DNA of 64,000 nt from positions 1 through 64,000 of the forward strand of contig CAZACC010000001.1 of the NCBI GenBank assembly GCA_964483545.1. The letters run 5' to 3'. Positions 41,688 to 50,652 of this stretch are shown here, piece by piece; the first letter of the stretch is position 1, and the number at the start of each line of letters is the position of its first letter. The notes under the pieces are model-generated. The model had not been told where the DNA came from, did not search any database, and saw only the letters and a program-made list of their open reading frames with translations. The position numbers and the translations under genes were made by a program. The stretch comes from JAAYYM01 sp964483545 (GTDB taxonomy: Bacteria; Bacillota; Clostridia; Lachnospirales; Lachnospiraceae).

Positions 41688-43712
41688 ATGGATAATAATC
41701 ATCCCAATCCTTCGGGAAATCAAGATAATGGAAATAAAGGGAACAATAATAAGAACCAGCCTCCCAAAAATAAACAGACGCTGCTCGTACTGCTGATAGC
41801 ATCTCTGGTTACGCTGCTCTTCCTTTCCTATTTTAGAACAGTTGTATCTAAGGCATCGGAGCAGGAAATATCTTACAATGAGTTTATCGCCATGGTAGAA
41901 GAAGGAAAGGTGGATAAAGTTGTTGTAGATTCCGATCAGATTACAATCATACCGAAACAGCAGGATAATCCCTTGATGCCTTTGACCTACTATACAGGCG
42001 TGGTTGATGATCCTGAACGTTCGGATCGTTTATTAAAGGCGGGCGTTACCTATTCACAGGAAATACCAGATTCTTCTGGAACAATCACGTATATTTTGGT
42101 CAGCTATGTGCTGCCTCTGGTGCTTGTATGGGTTGCTCTCAGCTTTTTAATGAAGCATATGAACAAGGGCGGAGGCGTGATGGGCGTCGGTAAGAGCAAC
42201 GCTAAGGTTTATGTGGAAAAGGAAACAGGTGTTACCTTCAAAGATGTTGCAGGACAGGATGAGGCGAAGGAGTCTTTGCAGGAAGTAGTGGACTTTTTGC
42301 ATAATCCAGGTAAGTATGTCCAGATTGGTGCAAAACTGCCAAAGGGAGCGTTGCTGGTAGGACCGCCTGGAACAGGTAAGACATTATTAGCAAAGGCTGT
42401 AGCGGGGGAAGCGCATGTTCCGTTCTTTTCACTTGCTGGATCGGATTTTGTAGAGATGTATGTGGGTGTCGGGGCTTCAAGAGTACGTGATTTGTTCAAG
42501 GAAGCGCAGAAAAGTGCACCATGTATTATTTTTATAGACGAAATTGATGCTATCGGCAAGAGTCGTGACAGCAGATACGGCGGTGGAAATGATGAGCGGG
42601 AGCAGACCTTGAATCAGCTGCTTTCTGAGATGGATGGATTTGATACTTCAAAGGGGCTGCTGATTCTGGCAGCGACGAACAGACCTGAGATACTGGATAA
42701 AGCCTTATTAAGACCAGGTCGTTTTGATAGAAGAATTATCGTAGATAAGCCTGATTTGAAGGGTAGACGGGATACATTGCGTGTACACTCCAAGGATGTA
42801 TTGATGGATGATACTGTGGATTTGGAAGAAATCGCACTTGCAACAGCAGGAGCGGTGGGATCTGATCTGGCCAATATGATTAATGAAGCGGCCATTAATG
42901 CAGTAAAATGTGGTAGAAAGGTTGTAACACAGGCAGATCTGTTTGAGGCGATAGAGCTTGTTATGATGGGGAAAGAAAAGAAAGACAGCATCATGACGAA
43001 AGAAGAAAGAAGAATTGTGTCCTTTCATGAAATCGGTCATGCACTGGCAAGTGCGTTGCAGAAAAATACGGAACCAGTGCAGAAGATTACGATTGTTCCA
43101 CGTACGATGGGCGCTTTGGGTTATGTATTACAGGTGCCTGAGGAGGAAAAGCATCTACTGAATAAAAAGGAATTGGAAGAACGGCTGGTTACTTTCCTAG
43201 CAGGACGTGCCGCAGAGGAATTGGTTTTTGATTCTGTTACGACAGGGGCATCTAATGATATCGAAAAGGCTACAGAAATTGCAAGATCCATGGTAACACA
43301 GTATGGTATGTCAGAGAGGTTCGGTCTGATCAAGCTGGAGTCAGTGGAAGATAAATACCTGAGTGGCAGAACTGTTATGGAATGTTCCGATTCAACAGCA
43401 GCGCAGATTGATTCTGAAATTATGATGATGCTAGATGGCTCTTATAAAAAAGCGAAGGAACTGCTGCAGGAGAATCTGGAACTGTTGCATAAGCTAGCAG
43501 ATTATCTGATTGAGAAAGAGACGATTACAGGAAAAGAATTTATGCAGATCTTCCGCAAGGAGAAGGGGCTGCCTGAACCGAAAACCAAAGAATCTGAAGA
43601 GATAAAGTCAGAAGAGCCAAAACAGGAAGAGCCAAAACAGGAAGAGCTAAAACAGGAAGAGCTAAAACAGGAAGAGCCAAAACAGGAAGAGCAGCTAAAC
43701 GAAGAAGTATAG
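41688..43712 (+). CDS. ftsH: ATP-dependent zinc metalloprotease FtsH
   Basis: The 674-residue protein has an Asn/Lys-rich N terminus, two membrane helices (about 30-50 and 130-155) around a small extracytoplasmic domain, the AAA domain (PPGTGKTLLAKAVAGE, then IIFIDEIDAIG and the SRH region ATNRPEILDKALLRPGRFDR), and the zinc protease domain with FHEIGHAL (HExxH). It degrades membrane and regulatory proteins. After about residue 635 is a repetitive Lys/Glu/Pro tail of 15-base units. GGAG precedes the ATG at 41688; an in-frame ATG at 41658 lacks a clear site. The tail is far more repetitive than usual for FtsH. Confidence 0.95.
   Translation: MDNNHPNPSGNQDNGNKGNNNKNQPPKNKQTLLVLLIASLVTLLFLSYFRTVVSKASEQEISYNEFIAMVEEGKVDKVVVDSDQITIIPKQQDNPLMPLTYYTGVVDDPERSDRLLKAGVTYSQEIPDSSGTITYILVSYVLPLVLVWVALSFLMKHMNKGGGVMGVGKSNAKVYVEKETGVTFKDVAGQDEAKESLQEVVDFLHNPGKYVQIGAKLPKGALLVGPPGTGKTLLAKAVAGEAHVPFFSLAGSDFVEMYVGVGASRVRDLFKEAQKSAPCIIFIDEIDAIGKSRDSRYGGGNDEREQTLNQLLSEMDGFDTSKGLLILAATNRPEILDKALLRPGRFDRRIIVDKPDLKGRRDTLRVHSKDVLMDDTVDLEEIALATAGAVGSDLANMINEAAINAVKCGRKVVTQADLFEAIELVMMGKEKKDSIMTKEERRIVSFHEIGHALASALQKNTEPVQKITIVPRTMGALGYVLQVPEEEKHLLNKKELEERLVTFLAGRAAEELVFDSVTTGASNDIEKATEIARSMVTQYGMSERFGLIKLESVEDKYLSGRTVMECSDSTAAQIDSEIMMMLDGSYKKAKELLQENLELLHKLADYLIEKETITGKEFMQIFRKEKGLPEPKTKESEEIKSEEPKQEEPKQEELKQEELKQEEPKQEEQLNEEV
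43611..43685 (+). repeat. 15-base tandem repeat coding the FtsH tail
   Basis: Five near-identical units (GAAGAGCCAAAACAG or GAAGAGCTAAAACAG) run from 43611 to 43685, with a degenerate sixth to 43700. Each codes EEPKQ or EELKQ. Slippage by whole units would keep the frame. Confidence 0.9.
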
Positions 43713-43737
43713 AATCCAAGGGACAAATATTTAAACT

Positions 43738-43765
43738 TTGAAATCCCTTGCACATGATGTATAAT
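43738..43765 (+). promoter_or_regulatory. Probable promoter of the sugar-sensing operon
   Basis: TTGAAA at 43738-43743 and TATAAT at 43760-43765 are separated by 16 bases. Transcription would begin near 43772, inside a hairpin that may also be the ftsH terminator. Confidence 0.55.
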
Positions 43766-43768
43766 AAA

Positions 43769-43801
43769 AAAGACTTGAGTTATCTATATGCTCAAGTCTT
43801 T
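43769..43801 (+). terminator. Hairpin after ftsH
   Basis: AAAGACTTGAG (43769-43779) pairs with CTCAAGTCTTT (43791-43801), an 11-bp perfect stem with an 11-base loop and a partial T run (TTTCGTTCT). The overlap with the downstream promoter is unusual. Confidence 0.7.
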
Positions 43802-43840
43802 CGTTCTGTACAGCAGCCATTTTACGGTATGAGGTATGCA

Positions 43841-44923
43841 ATGTCGATATTCAGCAAGATGAAATCCAGACTGACCATAGGTAACAAAGATAAGGCACTG
43901 ACAGTGCTTTTGATTGTGATATCGGCAATTATGTTAATCATAACCGCCCTTAGTCTGGTATATTTCAGGGTGCAGGTAACCAATCTGAATACAGTTGAAA
44001 ACACAGAATACAGCGAATATGATCGTCATTATGCGTTGATTACCGATGACCTGGAGAAGTCTTTTTGGGACTCAGTGTATACAGGAACCAAGGAAGAGGG
44101 AGACAGAAGCGGAGCATATGTGGAGCGACTTGGAAAAAATCTGGCAGTCTCCTATACGAAAAATGAATTAATGGACATTGCGATTGATTCGCATGTAGAT
44201 GGTATTATTCTGGAGGCTGATGAAAGTGATGAGACAACACAGCTGATCCAACGGGCTGCAGAAAACGATATACCAGTAATAACCGTACTGAGTGACTGTT
44301 CCAATAGCGATAGGAAAAGCTATATTGGAGTCAGTAACTATAATTTGGGCGGAGAATACGGTAAACAGATTATGAAGCTGCTCAATGGAGAAAATCAGAA
44401 GGTACTGGTTCTGATGAATGTTAATACGGAAGATTCTTCCCAGAATATTATCTTTACGGCCATTCAGGAAACCTTGGAAAAAGCTGGTGTAGATATGAGT
44501 CATATTGATATTGATACAGCAGCAATTAGCGATGATGGCGCATTTAGCGCAGAGGAGTCAATACGTGATATTTTTATGGATTCAGAAAATCTGCCTGATA
44601 TTATGATTTGCCTGAATGAGCTGAATACTACAAGTGCTTATCAGGCTGTAGTAGATTATAATAAAGTAGGTATCATCAATATCATAGGATATTATAGTTC
44701 CGACACAATACTGAAAGCGATTGACAGAAATATCATTCAGGCGACTATATCCGTAGACACTGCTCAAATGGGAAGGTACTGTGTACAGGCATTGGATGAA
44801 TATATAGCTACAGGGCATGTCAGCGAGTATTTTTCAGTAGACATATCTCAAATTACGATGGAAAATGTAAATCATTATCTGACCGAAGAGGAAGCGGATG
44901 AAAGTAAAGATCAAGAAAACTAA
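43841..44923 (+). CDS. Membrane-anchored sugar-binding sensor protein
   Basis: This 360-residue protein starts with one membrane helix (about residues 17-39, ALTVLLIVISAIMLIITAL) and no lipobox. The rest is a two-lobed periplasmic-binding fold of the ribose/xylose group, with DSHVDGIILEADESDETTQL, NDIPVITVLSDC, YIGVSNYNLGGEYG and MICLNELNTTSAYQ. The next gene is a sensor kinase overlapping it by 26 bases. That order matches XylFII-LytS of Clostridium beijerinckii, where the binding protein reports xylose to the kinase. The long frame from 43748 runs through the ftsH hairpin, so I chose the ATG at 43841 with GAGG 6 bases before. The ligand is inferred. Confidence 0.75.
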   Translation: MSIFSKMKSRLTIGNKDKALTVLLIVISAIMLIITALSLVYFRVQVTNLNTVENTEYSEYDRHYALITDDLEKSFWDSVYTGTKEEGDRSGAYVERLGKNLAVSYTKNELMDIAIDSHVDGIILEADESDETTQLIQRAAENDIPVITVLSDCSNSDRKSYIGVSNYNLGGEYGKQIMKLLNGENQKVLVLMNVNTEDSSQNIIFTAIQETLEKAGVDMSHIDIDTAAISDDGAFSAEESIRDIFMDSENLPDIMICLNELNTTSAYQAVVDYNKVGIINIIGYYSSDTILKAIDRNIIQATISVDTAQMGRYCVQALDEYIATGHVSEYFSVDISQITMENVNHYLTEEEADESKDQEN

Positions 44924-46403
44924 CATCAGCCTCAAGCTGACCATACAGTCCAAGTTAATACTTGTCTTTATATTCACGTCTATCATTATTTTTATCGTGA
45001 ATCTGTTTGTGTATGTCAACCTGAATCGGATGATCAGCAAGATTGAGGAAATCTATGCAAGTAATGTGAATCTGAATGATTTGACAGAGGCGTTATCGGA
45101 TGTTCAGATCAGCATGACAGACTATTTGAACACAAAGAGCTCTGATGCCATTGAACAGTATTACCGCAGTGAACAGGACTATGCCAATCTTCTTAACGAT
45201 CTGGATGTTACTACAACAAACAGTGATATGAAGCTTATGGAAAAGGGAATCAAGAATATGTCAGATACCTATCTGAAGATTACAAATGAAACCGTCCAAA
45301 GCAAACGAGGTAGAAATGTCGAGAAATATAAGAATAGTTATGAGGAAGCCAGTACACTTTTTTCTTATATAAATACATATATTTACAGTTTGAATAATGA
45401 ACAATTCAAGTACAATTCGGGTAATTATGAGGTATTACTTTCATCAATGAAGTATTCGGAAGTGATCAGTCTGTCGATTCTGGTAGCGGTTGCATTTTGC
45501 AACACCATGATTATCATTTTTATGACACGCAGTATTACAAATCCATTAAAGGAGCTCGCAAAGATTGCAAATGAGGTAGCTAGTGGAAGACTGGATGTAG
45601 AGCTGCTGAAGATCAAATCAAATGACGAAGTCGGAGTTGTGGCAAAGGCATTTAATAAAATGATTCTCAGTATCAGAGAATATATTGAACAGATACGGGT
45701 TCGTATGGAGATGGAAAGCGCCATGAAGGAAAAAGAGCTTATGATGGCGACACATCTAAAGGATGCACAGCTGAAATATCTGCAGGCACAGATCAATCCT
45801 CATTTTTTATTTAATACCTTGAATGCTGGAGCGCAGTTGGCTATGCTGGAGGATGCTGAGAGAACCAATGTCTATATTCAGAACATGGCAGATTTTTTCA
45901 GGTATAATGTAAAAAAGAATAATGATAGTGTTACGCTCAGAGAAGAGGTCGAGCTGATTGACAGCTACATATACATTCTGAATGTGAGGTTTTCTGGAGA
46001 TATCCATTTTGAAAAGAAGATCAATCAGGAGCTGTTGGATATAAAGATGCCAAGTATGATTTTGCAGCCAATCGTGGAAAACAGTGTCAATTACGGCATT
46101 CGTAATATTGACTGGGAGGGCTTAATCACGTTATCTGTTTATGAGGAGAAGGGCAAGGTTTGTGTCAGCATCAAGGATAATGGTGCAGGTATGACCGCAG
46201 AGAAGATACAGCAGATCATGGCAAAGGAAGTACAGCAGTCAGAAACAGCAGACCACTCCAATGGTGTAGGTCTGGAGAATGTAATCAATCGTCTGCAGAT
46301 ATTCTTTAATGATGAAGATATCTTCATCATTCAGAGTGAAGGTGAAAATAAAGGTTCAGAAGTCATCATCAGATTACCAAAGTCAAAGAAAGAGGTTTCG
46401 TAA
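44898..46403 (+). CDS. Sensor histidine kinase, YesM/LytS type
   Basis: The 501-residue protein has two membrane helices (about 18-40 and 190-212) flanking a helical extracytoplasmic region with no sugar-binding fold of its own, a HAMP domain (TRSITNPLKELAKIANEVA), a coiled coil, and a His-kinase domain: LQAQINPHFLFNTLNA gives the phosphorylated His, ENSVNYGI is the N box and DNGAGMTAEKI the G1 box. The helical sensor probably reads the upstream binding protein. It overlaps the response regulator by one base (TAATG). The shape and neighbours match YesM-type kinases for carbohydrate signals. Confidence 0.92.
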   Translation: MKVKIKKTNISLKLTIQSKLILVFIFTSIIIFIVNLFVYVNLNRMISKIEEIYASNVNLNDLTEALSDVQISMTDYLNTKSSDAIEQYYRSEQDYANLLNDLDVTTTNSDMKLMEKGIKNMSDTYLKITNETVQSKRGRNVEKYKNSYEEASTLFSYINTYIYSLNNEQFKYNSGNYEVLLSSMKYSEVISLSILVAVAFCNTMIIIFMTRSITNPLKELAKIANEVASGRLDVELLKIKSNDEVGVVAKAFNKMILSIREYIEQIRVRMEMESAMKEKELMMATHLKDAQLKYLQAQINPHFLFNTLNAGAQLAMLEDAERTNVYIQNMADFFRYNVKKNNDSVTLREEVELIDSYIYILNVRFSGDIHFEKKINQELLDIKMPSMILQPIVENSVNYGIRNIDWEGLITLSVYEEKGKVCVSIKDNGAGMTAEKIQQIMAKEVQQSETADHSNGVGLENVINRLQIFFNDEDIFIIQSEGENKGSEVIIRLPKSKKEVS

Positions 46404-48001
46404 TGTATAGAATTATGTTGGCAGATGACGAGGGAATTGTCATTGATTCCCTGAAGTTTATCATTGAGAAGCATTTTAAGGAAGATTGTATCATTGAATC
46501 AGCAAAGACAGGCAGAAGCGTCATAGAGCTCGCTGAACAATTTCGTCCAGATATTGCCTTTATGGATATTCAGATGCCTGGTATTAATGGGATTGATGCC
46601 ATGCGTGAAATCTGTAAGGTAGCCCCCTCTACCATATTTATAGTAATGTCAGCGTATGATAAATTTGACTATGCAAAGGAAGCTATTAATCTCGGTGTAT
46701 TAGAATATCTGAACAAGCCTGTTGAACAGGCGAAGATTGTTGAAGTACTGAAACGTGCAATGAAGATGATCGATGATGATAGGGAGAAGCGAAGTGAGGA
46801 TCTGCTGATTCGTGAGAAGATGGAAACTGTTGTGCCGATTATAGAAAATGGCTTGATCTATTCTGTATTGTTTCAGGAGCATTTTGAAGAAGATATTGAT
46901 AATTTTAAGAATCTGCTCAGAATGGAAGAGGACTATGGCTATATGGCAGTGCTTGTATGCGGAGAGTCGCAAGAGGGCAATTATATGACCAATGCCGTAG
47001 GCAGCGGCATTAAGGCCCAGAATGAATACCATGAAGTACGTGAAATTATCCGAGAATTTTTCACATGTGTAATCAGTTCAGTCATGGCAAACAAAATTGC
47101 GGTGTATGTTCCCTGCAAAGGAGATCATGCATTGGATTATAACGAACGTATTGAAGTAATCGAAAAAGCACGTGAGATGTCACGCAAGCTGAAAAAACGA
47201 CTAGATATACATTTCAGAGTCGGTATTGGTTCTGTCAGGCGGCTGAATGAAGCGATGACATCCTACCAGGAGGCGTTGACTTCACTGGTCAGTACAACGG
47301 GTACGGTTGCACATGTTGATGATTTGCCGTTGGTATGTGATTACGAATCGGATTACCCTATCGATATAGAGAAAATCATCTTTGAACGGACGGAAAAGGG
47401 TGATGTAGAGGGTGCGACCATGTATGCAAATCAGTTCTTCGACTGGATGTTGGAAACCTACGGAGATTACATAACAGATATTAAGTTAAAATGTCTTGAG
47501 TTTGTATTATGGGCAGAGCATGTAGCTTATGAAACAGGCGGCATGACATATCATTTTCGTTCTCGCCAAGATTATTTGCCATCACTGATGGCGTTTCAGA
47601 ACTATGATGATTTGCGGATCTGGTTCGTTTCTAAGGTCAGTGAGGCAAGTCGGAATGTAACATCCAAAAAAGAGGAGCAGTCCAGTGGTGTCATTGCTCA
47701 GGCAAAGAACTATATTGATACACACTATAACAAAGATATCTCATTGGACGATGTGTCCAGAGAGGTTGAGATTAGCCCGTACTATTTCAGCAAACTGTTT
47801 AAAGAAGAAACAGGAGAGAACTTTATAGAATATGTTACAAACATTCGCCTTGAAAGGGCGAGGGAACTGCTGGCAAAGACAGAATACAGCATGAAGGAGA
47901 TCTGTGGTGAGATCGGATATGCAGATCCGAATTATTTCAGCAGAATATTCAAGAAGAATGTCGGTTTGACACCTACTGAGTACAAGGAGGGGAGTAATTG
48001 A
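46403..48001 (+). CDS. YesN-type response regulator with AraC DNA-binding domain
   Basis: The 532-residue protein has an N-terminal receiver (Asp8, Asp9, phospho-acceptor Asp55 in MDIQMPG, Lys in LEYLNKPV), a middle region of about 270 residues, and a C-terminal AraC/XylS HTH pair (DISLDDVSREVEISPYYFSKLF and ICGEIGYADPNYFSRIFKKN, residues about 430-525). It is expected to switch on sugar uptake genes when the partner kinase signals. Likely targets are the sugar-binding genes following it and the ChvE-MmsAB genes after 49120. AAGGAGGGG near its end serves the next gene, whose ATG overlaps the stop. Confidence 0.93.
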   Translation: MYRIMLADDEGIVIDSLKFIIEKHFKEDCIIESAKTGRSVIELAEQFRPDIAFMDIQMPGINGIDAMREICKVAPSTIFIVMSAYDKFDYAKEAINLGVLEYLNKPVEQAKIVEVLKRAMKMIDDDREKRSEDLLIREKMETVVPIIENGLIYSVLFQEHFEEDIDNFKNLLRMEEDYGYMAVLVCGESQEGNYMTNAVGSGIKAQNEYHEVREIIREFFTCVISSVMANKIAVYVPCKGDHALDYNERIEVIEKAREMSRKLKKRLDIHFRVGIGSVRRLNEAMTSYQEALTSLVSTTGTVAHVDDLPLVCDYESDYPIDIEKIIFERTEKGDVEGATMYANQFFDWMLETYGDYITDIKLKCLEFVLWAEHVAYETGGMTYHFRSRQDYLPSLMAFQNYDDLRIWFVSKVSEASRNVTSKKEEQSSGVIAQAKNYIDTHYNKDISLDDVSREVEISPYYFSKLFKEETGENFIEYVTNIRLERARELLAKTEYSMKEICGEIGYADPNYFSRIFKKNVGLTPTEYKEGSN

Positions 48002-49041
48002 TGAAAGCCAAACGTTGCATCAGCATTATTTGTGCATTGCTTTTGGTCGTTTCTCTGGCGGCTTGTGGCAAAAATGAAATGGCCAGAGAAGAAAAAATCG
48101 AAGAGGCTGAAGATAAACTTCAGATCGGAATGACGTTTGACTCTTTTGTCATTGAAAGATGGCAGAGAGACAGAGATGTCTTTGTGGCAGCGGCGAAAGA
48201 ACTGGGTGCTGAGGTCAACGTTCAGAATGCAAATGGTGAGGTAGATGAACAGATTGCCCAGATAGAATATTTCATTGATCGTAATGTAGATGTCATTGTT
48301 GTTATTCCAATAGATGGAGAGAAGCTAGTTTCGTCGGTTGCAAAGGCAAAGAAAGCAGGAATTAAAGTGATTGCATATGACCGTCCGATTAAATATGCAG
48401 ATTCAGATCTATATATTTCATTTGATAATGAGGCCGTAGGCAGAATCATGGGAGAGGTTTTGTGCAGCAAGCTTCCAGCAGGCAGTAAGATCATAATGAT
48501 CAGCGGACCGATGGCTGACAGCAACGTACCGATGGTCAATGCGGGATTTGAGAACATTGTAAAGCGGAATAAAAATACAATCATTGATATTACATATGCT
48601 GAGGGATGGAGAGCGGAAGAGGCATACAATTATATTAATGATCACGTAACTGCTGTTTCAGAGGCCGATGCCATCATGTGTGGTAATGACAATCTTGCTG
48701 GTCAGGCAATTAAGGCCTTGTCTGAACGTCGTCTGGCAGGAAAGGTATTGGTGGTCGGTCAGGATGCTGAACTAGAGGCGTGTCAGAGAATTGTAGAGGG
48801 GACACAGCTGATGACTGTCTTTAAGCCAGTGGAAAAGCTAGCCAGAGAAGCAGCTGAGTATGCAGTGAAACTGGCCAAAGGTGAAGATATCGGAGTGAAA
48901 GAGACATATATGGAAGGCGCTTATGAGATTCCATGTGTGACACTGGAGCCGATCAAGGTCACGGAAGACAATATGGATGAAGTAGTCATCAACAGCGGGT
49001 TCCATCTTCGTGAAGATGTTTATATGAATGTAATGGAGTAA
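48001..49041 (+). CDS. Sugar-binding lipoprotein (XylF/RbsB type)
   Basis: The 346-residue protein has a signal peptide ending in a lipobox (LLVVSLAAC, lipidated Cys near residue 21), then a periplasmic-binding fold of the xylose/ribose group: QIGMTFDSFVIERWQRDRD, IDRNVDVIVVIPIDGE, KVIAYDRPIKYADSDLYISF, MCGNDNLAGQAIKAL and VVGQDAELEACQRI. Its stop is followed by a terminator, so the operon 43841-49041 ends here. The next locus also has its own binding protein, so this one may supply a different sugar to the same permease or tune the sensor. AAGGAGGGG is 9 bases before the ATG; the ATG overlaps the previous stop (TGATG). Confidence 0.85.
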   Translation: MKAKRCISIICALLLVVSLAACGKNEMAREEKIEEAEDKLQIGMTFDSFVIERWQRDRDVFVAAAKELGAEVNVQNANGEVDEQIAQIEYFIDRNVDVIVVIPIDGEKLVSSVAKAKKAGIKVIAYDRPIKYADSDLYISFDNEAVGRIMGEVLCSKLPAGSKIIMISGPMADSNVPMVNAGFENIVKRNKNTIIDITYAEGWRAEEAYNYINDHVTAVSEADAIMCGNDNLAGQAIKALSERRLAGKVLVVGQDAELEACQRIVEGTQLMTVFKPVEKLAREAAEYAVKLAKGEDIGVKETYMEGAYEIPCVTLEPIKVTEDNMDEVVINSGFHLREDVYMNVME

Positions 49042-49085
49042 TCATCAGCTAGTTGCTTCATAGTTGCTTCATAATACAAAAAAAT

Positions 49086-49120
49086 GCTAGTACAAAACAC
49101 AAAAATGTGCTAGCTTTTTT
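49086..49120 (+). terminator. Terminator after the sensing operon
   Basis: GCTAGTACA (49086-49094) pairs with TGTGCTAGC (49106-49114), 9 bp with one G-U pair, followed by six T. Confidence 0.88.
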
Positions 49121-49237
49121 ATTCTTAAATTTTTATAAAATGAAAATATGAAGAAGTTGACAAATATGTACTATTGGAAGTGTGTTATAGTTTATACTGT
49201 AGCAAGTAACAAACCAATTCAAAGGGAGGATTTTGAA

Positions 49238-50386
49238 ATGAAGAAAAAATTACTTAGTGCCATCCTTAGTGTAGCTATGGTAGCTACATTACTCGTAGGA
49301 TGCGGAAGCAAAGCAGAAGAAGCAGCACCGGCAGCAGATGCAGCAGCAGAAGAAGCAGCACCGGCAGCAGATGCAGCAGAAGAAGCAGCACCAGCAGCAG
49401 ATGCAGCAGGCGGACTCGTTGGTGTAGCAATGCCTACAAAGGATTTACAGCGTTGGAATCAGGACGGCGAGAACATGAAGGCACAGCTTGAAGCAGCTGG
49501 TTACACAGTTGATCTTCAGTACGCTAATAACGATGTAGCAACTCAGGTATCAGTTCTTGAGAACATGATTGCTAATGGATGTAAGTTACTGGTTGTAGCT
49601 TCTATCGATGGTAGTGCTCTTGGTACAGTTCTGGAGCAGGCTAAAGAAGCAGCTATCCCGGTTATCGCTTATGATCGTCTGATCATGAACACAGATGCTT
49701 GCTCATATTATGCATCATTCGATAACTACAAGGTTGGTACTATGCAGGGTGAGTACGTTAGAGACGCTTTAAAGCTTGATACAGAAGCAGGTCCTTTCAA
49801 CGTAGAGTTCTTTGGTGGTGACCCTGGTGATAACAATGCACTTCTGTTCTTCGGTGGCGCTATGGACGTTTTAAAGCCATACATCGATGAGGGTAAAATC
49901 GTTGTTCAGTCAGGTCAGAAGGAATTCGCAGAATGCGCAACAGCTTCATGGTCAACAGAGAATGCACAGAGCAGAATGGAGAACATCGTTTCTTCATACT
50001 ACGCTGATGGAACTAAGATCGATGCAGTTTGCTGTTCAAACGATTCTACATCACTTGGTGTTCAGAACGCATTAGAGAGCTCATACAATGGCGAGTGGCC
50101 AGTTATCACAGGTCAGGATTGTGATATCGCTAATATGCCTAACATCATTGCTGGAAAGCAGTCAATGTCAGTATTCAAGGATACTCGTGATCTGGCAGCT
50201 AAAACAGTCGAGATGGTTGACGCTATCATGAAGGGCGGAGAGGCTCCTGTTAACAACACTACAGATTATGACAACGGTGTTATGGTAGTTCCTTCATACC
50301 TCTGCGATCCTAAGTTCGCTGATAAGGATAACTACAAAGAGCTGTTAGTTGATTCAGGTTACTATACAGAGGATCAGTTAAAATAG
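49238..50386 (+). CDS. chvE: Multiple-sugar-binding lipoprotein (ChvE type)
   Basis: This 382-residue protein has a signal peptide with a lipobox (MVATLLVGC), an Ala/Glu/Pro linker of three EEAAPAADAA units, and a ChvE-like binding domain (GVAMPTKDLQRWNQDGENMK, LVVASIDGSALGTVLEQAK, VIAYDRLIMNT, YASFDNYKVGTMQG, VEFFGGDPGDNNALLFF, AVCCSNDSTSLGVQNAL, MSVFKDTRDLA). ChvE binds galactose, glucose, arabinose, fucose and xylose in other bacteria. Its codons are biased toward AAC, TAC, GTT and GCT, unlike its neighbours, so it is probably highly expressed. GGGAGG precedes the ATG at 49238. It precedes an ABC ATPase and permease of the MmsA/MmsB (GguA/GguB) type. Confidence 0.9.
   Translation: MKKKLLSAILSVAMVATLLVGCGSKAEEAAPAADAAAEEAAPAADAAEEAAPAADAAGGLVGVAMPTKDLQRWNQDGENMKAQLEAAGYTVDLQYANNDVATQVSVLENMIANGCKLLVVASIDGSALGTVLEQAKEAAIPVIAYDRLIMNTDACSYYASFDNYKVGTMQGEYVRDALKLDTEAGPFNVEFFGGDPGDNNALLFFGGAMDVLKPYIDEGKIVVQSGQKEFAECATASWSTENAQSRMENIVSSYYADGTKIDAVCCSNDSTSLGVQNALESSYNGEWPVITGQDCDIANMPNIIAGKQSMSVFKDTRDLAAKTVEMVDAIMKGGEAPVNNTTDYDNGVMVVPSYLCDPKFADKDNYKELLVDSGYYTEDQLK
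49316..49408 (+). repeat. Repeat coding the ChvE linker
   Basis: Three units of 30 bases coding EEAAPAADAA (the first has one extra Ala codon) run from 49316 to 49408. They form a flexible tether between the lipidated Cys and the sugar-binding domain. Confidence 0.9.
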
Positions 50387-50425
50387 TCAGTTATAATCAG
50401 ATAAGTGTCTGAAAGATTTGAATAG

Positions 50426-50449
50426 ACAGGCGGGTATTATCCCGCCTGT
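50426..50449 (+). terminator. Intercistronic hairpin after chvE
   Basis: ACAGGCGGG (50426-50434) pairs with CCCGCCTGT (50441-50449), 9 bp with a 6-base loop and no strong T run. It may stop part of the transcripts or protect the chvE mRNA, giving more binding protein than transporter. Confidence 0.75.
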
Positions 50450-50484
50450 TGTATTCTGAACAAGTATGATATACGGAGTTAAAT

Positions 50485-50541
50485 GCGCACATAGCATATA
50501 TTATATATCCGATCTAGACATATGTTATATGCTGTTTGCAC
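50485..50541. repeat. Imperfect inverted repeat between chvE and mmsA
   Basis: The arms 50485-50505 and 50521-50541 match at 16 of 21 positions as an inverted repeat; the core AGCATATA (50493-50500) and TATATGCT (50526-50533) is perfect. A TATAAT follows at 50611-50616 with a weak -35. It could be a regulator site for an mmsAB promoter. The 267-base gap holds no gene. Confidence 0.5.
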
Positions 50542-50652
50542 ATTTGGAGCTCTGTGGAGGACAGAAGTTCTTGAACCTCCGTACAAAATTTGTTACATTA
50601 GTAATAGGGTTATAATCGTATTTGGGCAAATTACAATTTGGGAGGGATACAA

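Noticed and set aside
42209..43040. Several minus-strand frames inside ftsH
   Set aside because: They mirror the AAA and protease domains and are explained by codon composition.
43502..43755. Minus-strand open frames with Ser/Cys/Phe or Ala/Leu/Pro repeats
   Set aside because: They are the antisense of the Glu/Lys/Pro repeat in ftsH. They have no ribosome binding site and no plausible protein family.
43748..43840. Upstream extension of the anchored sugar-binding protein
   Set aside because: It passes through the ftsH hairpin and lacks a ribosome binding site; the ATG at 43841 has GAGG at good spacing just before the membrane helix.
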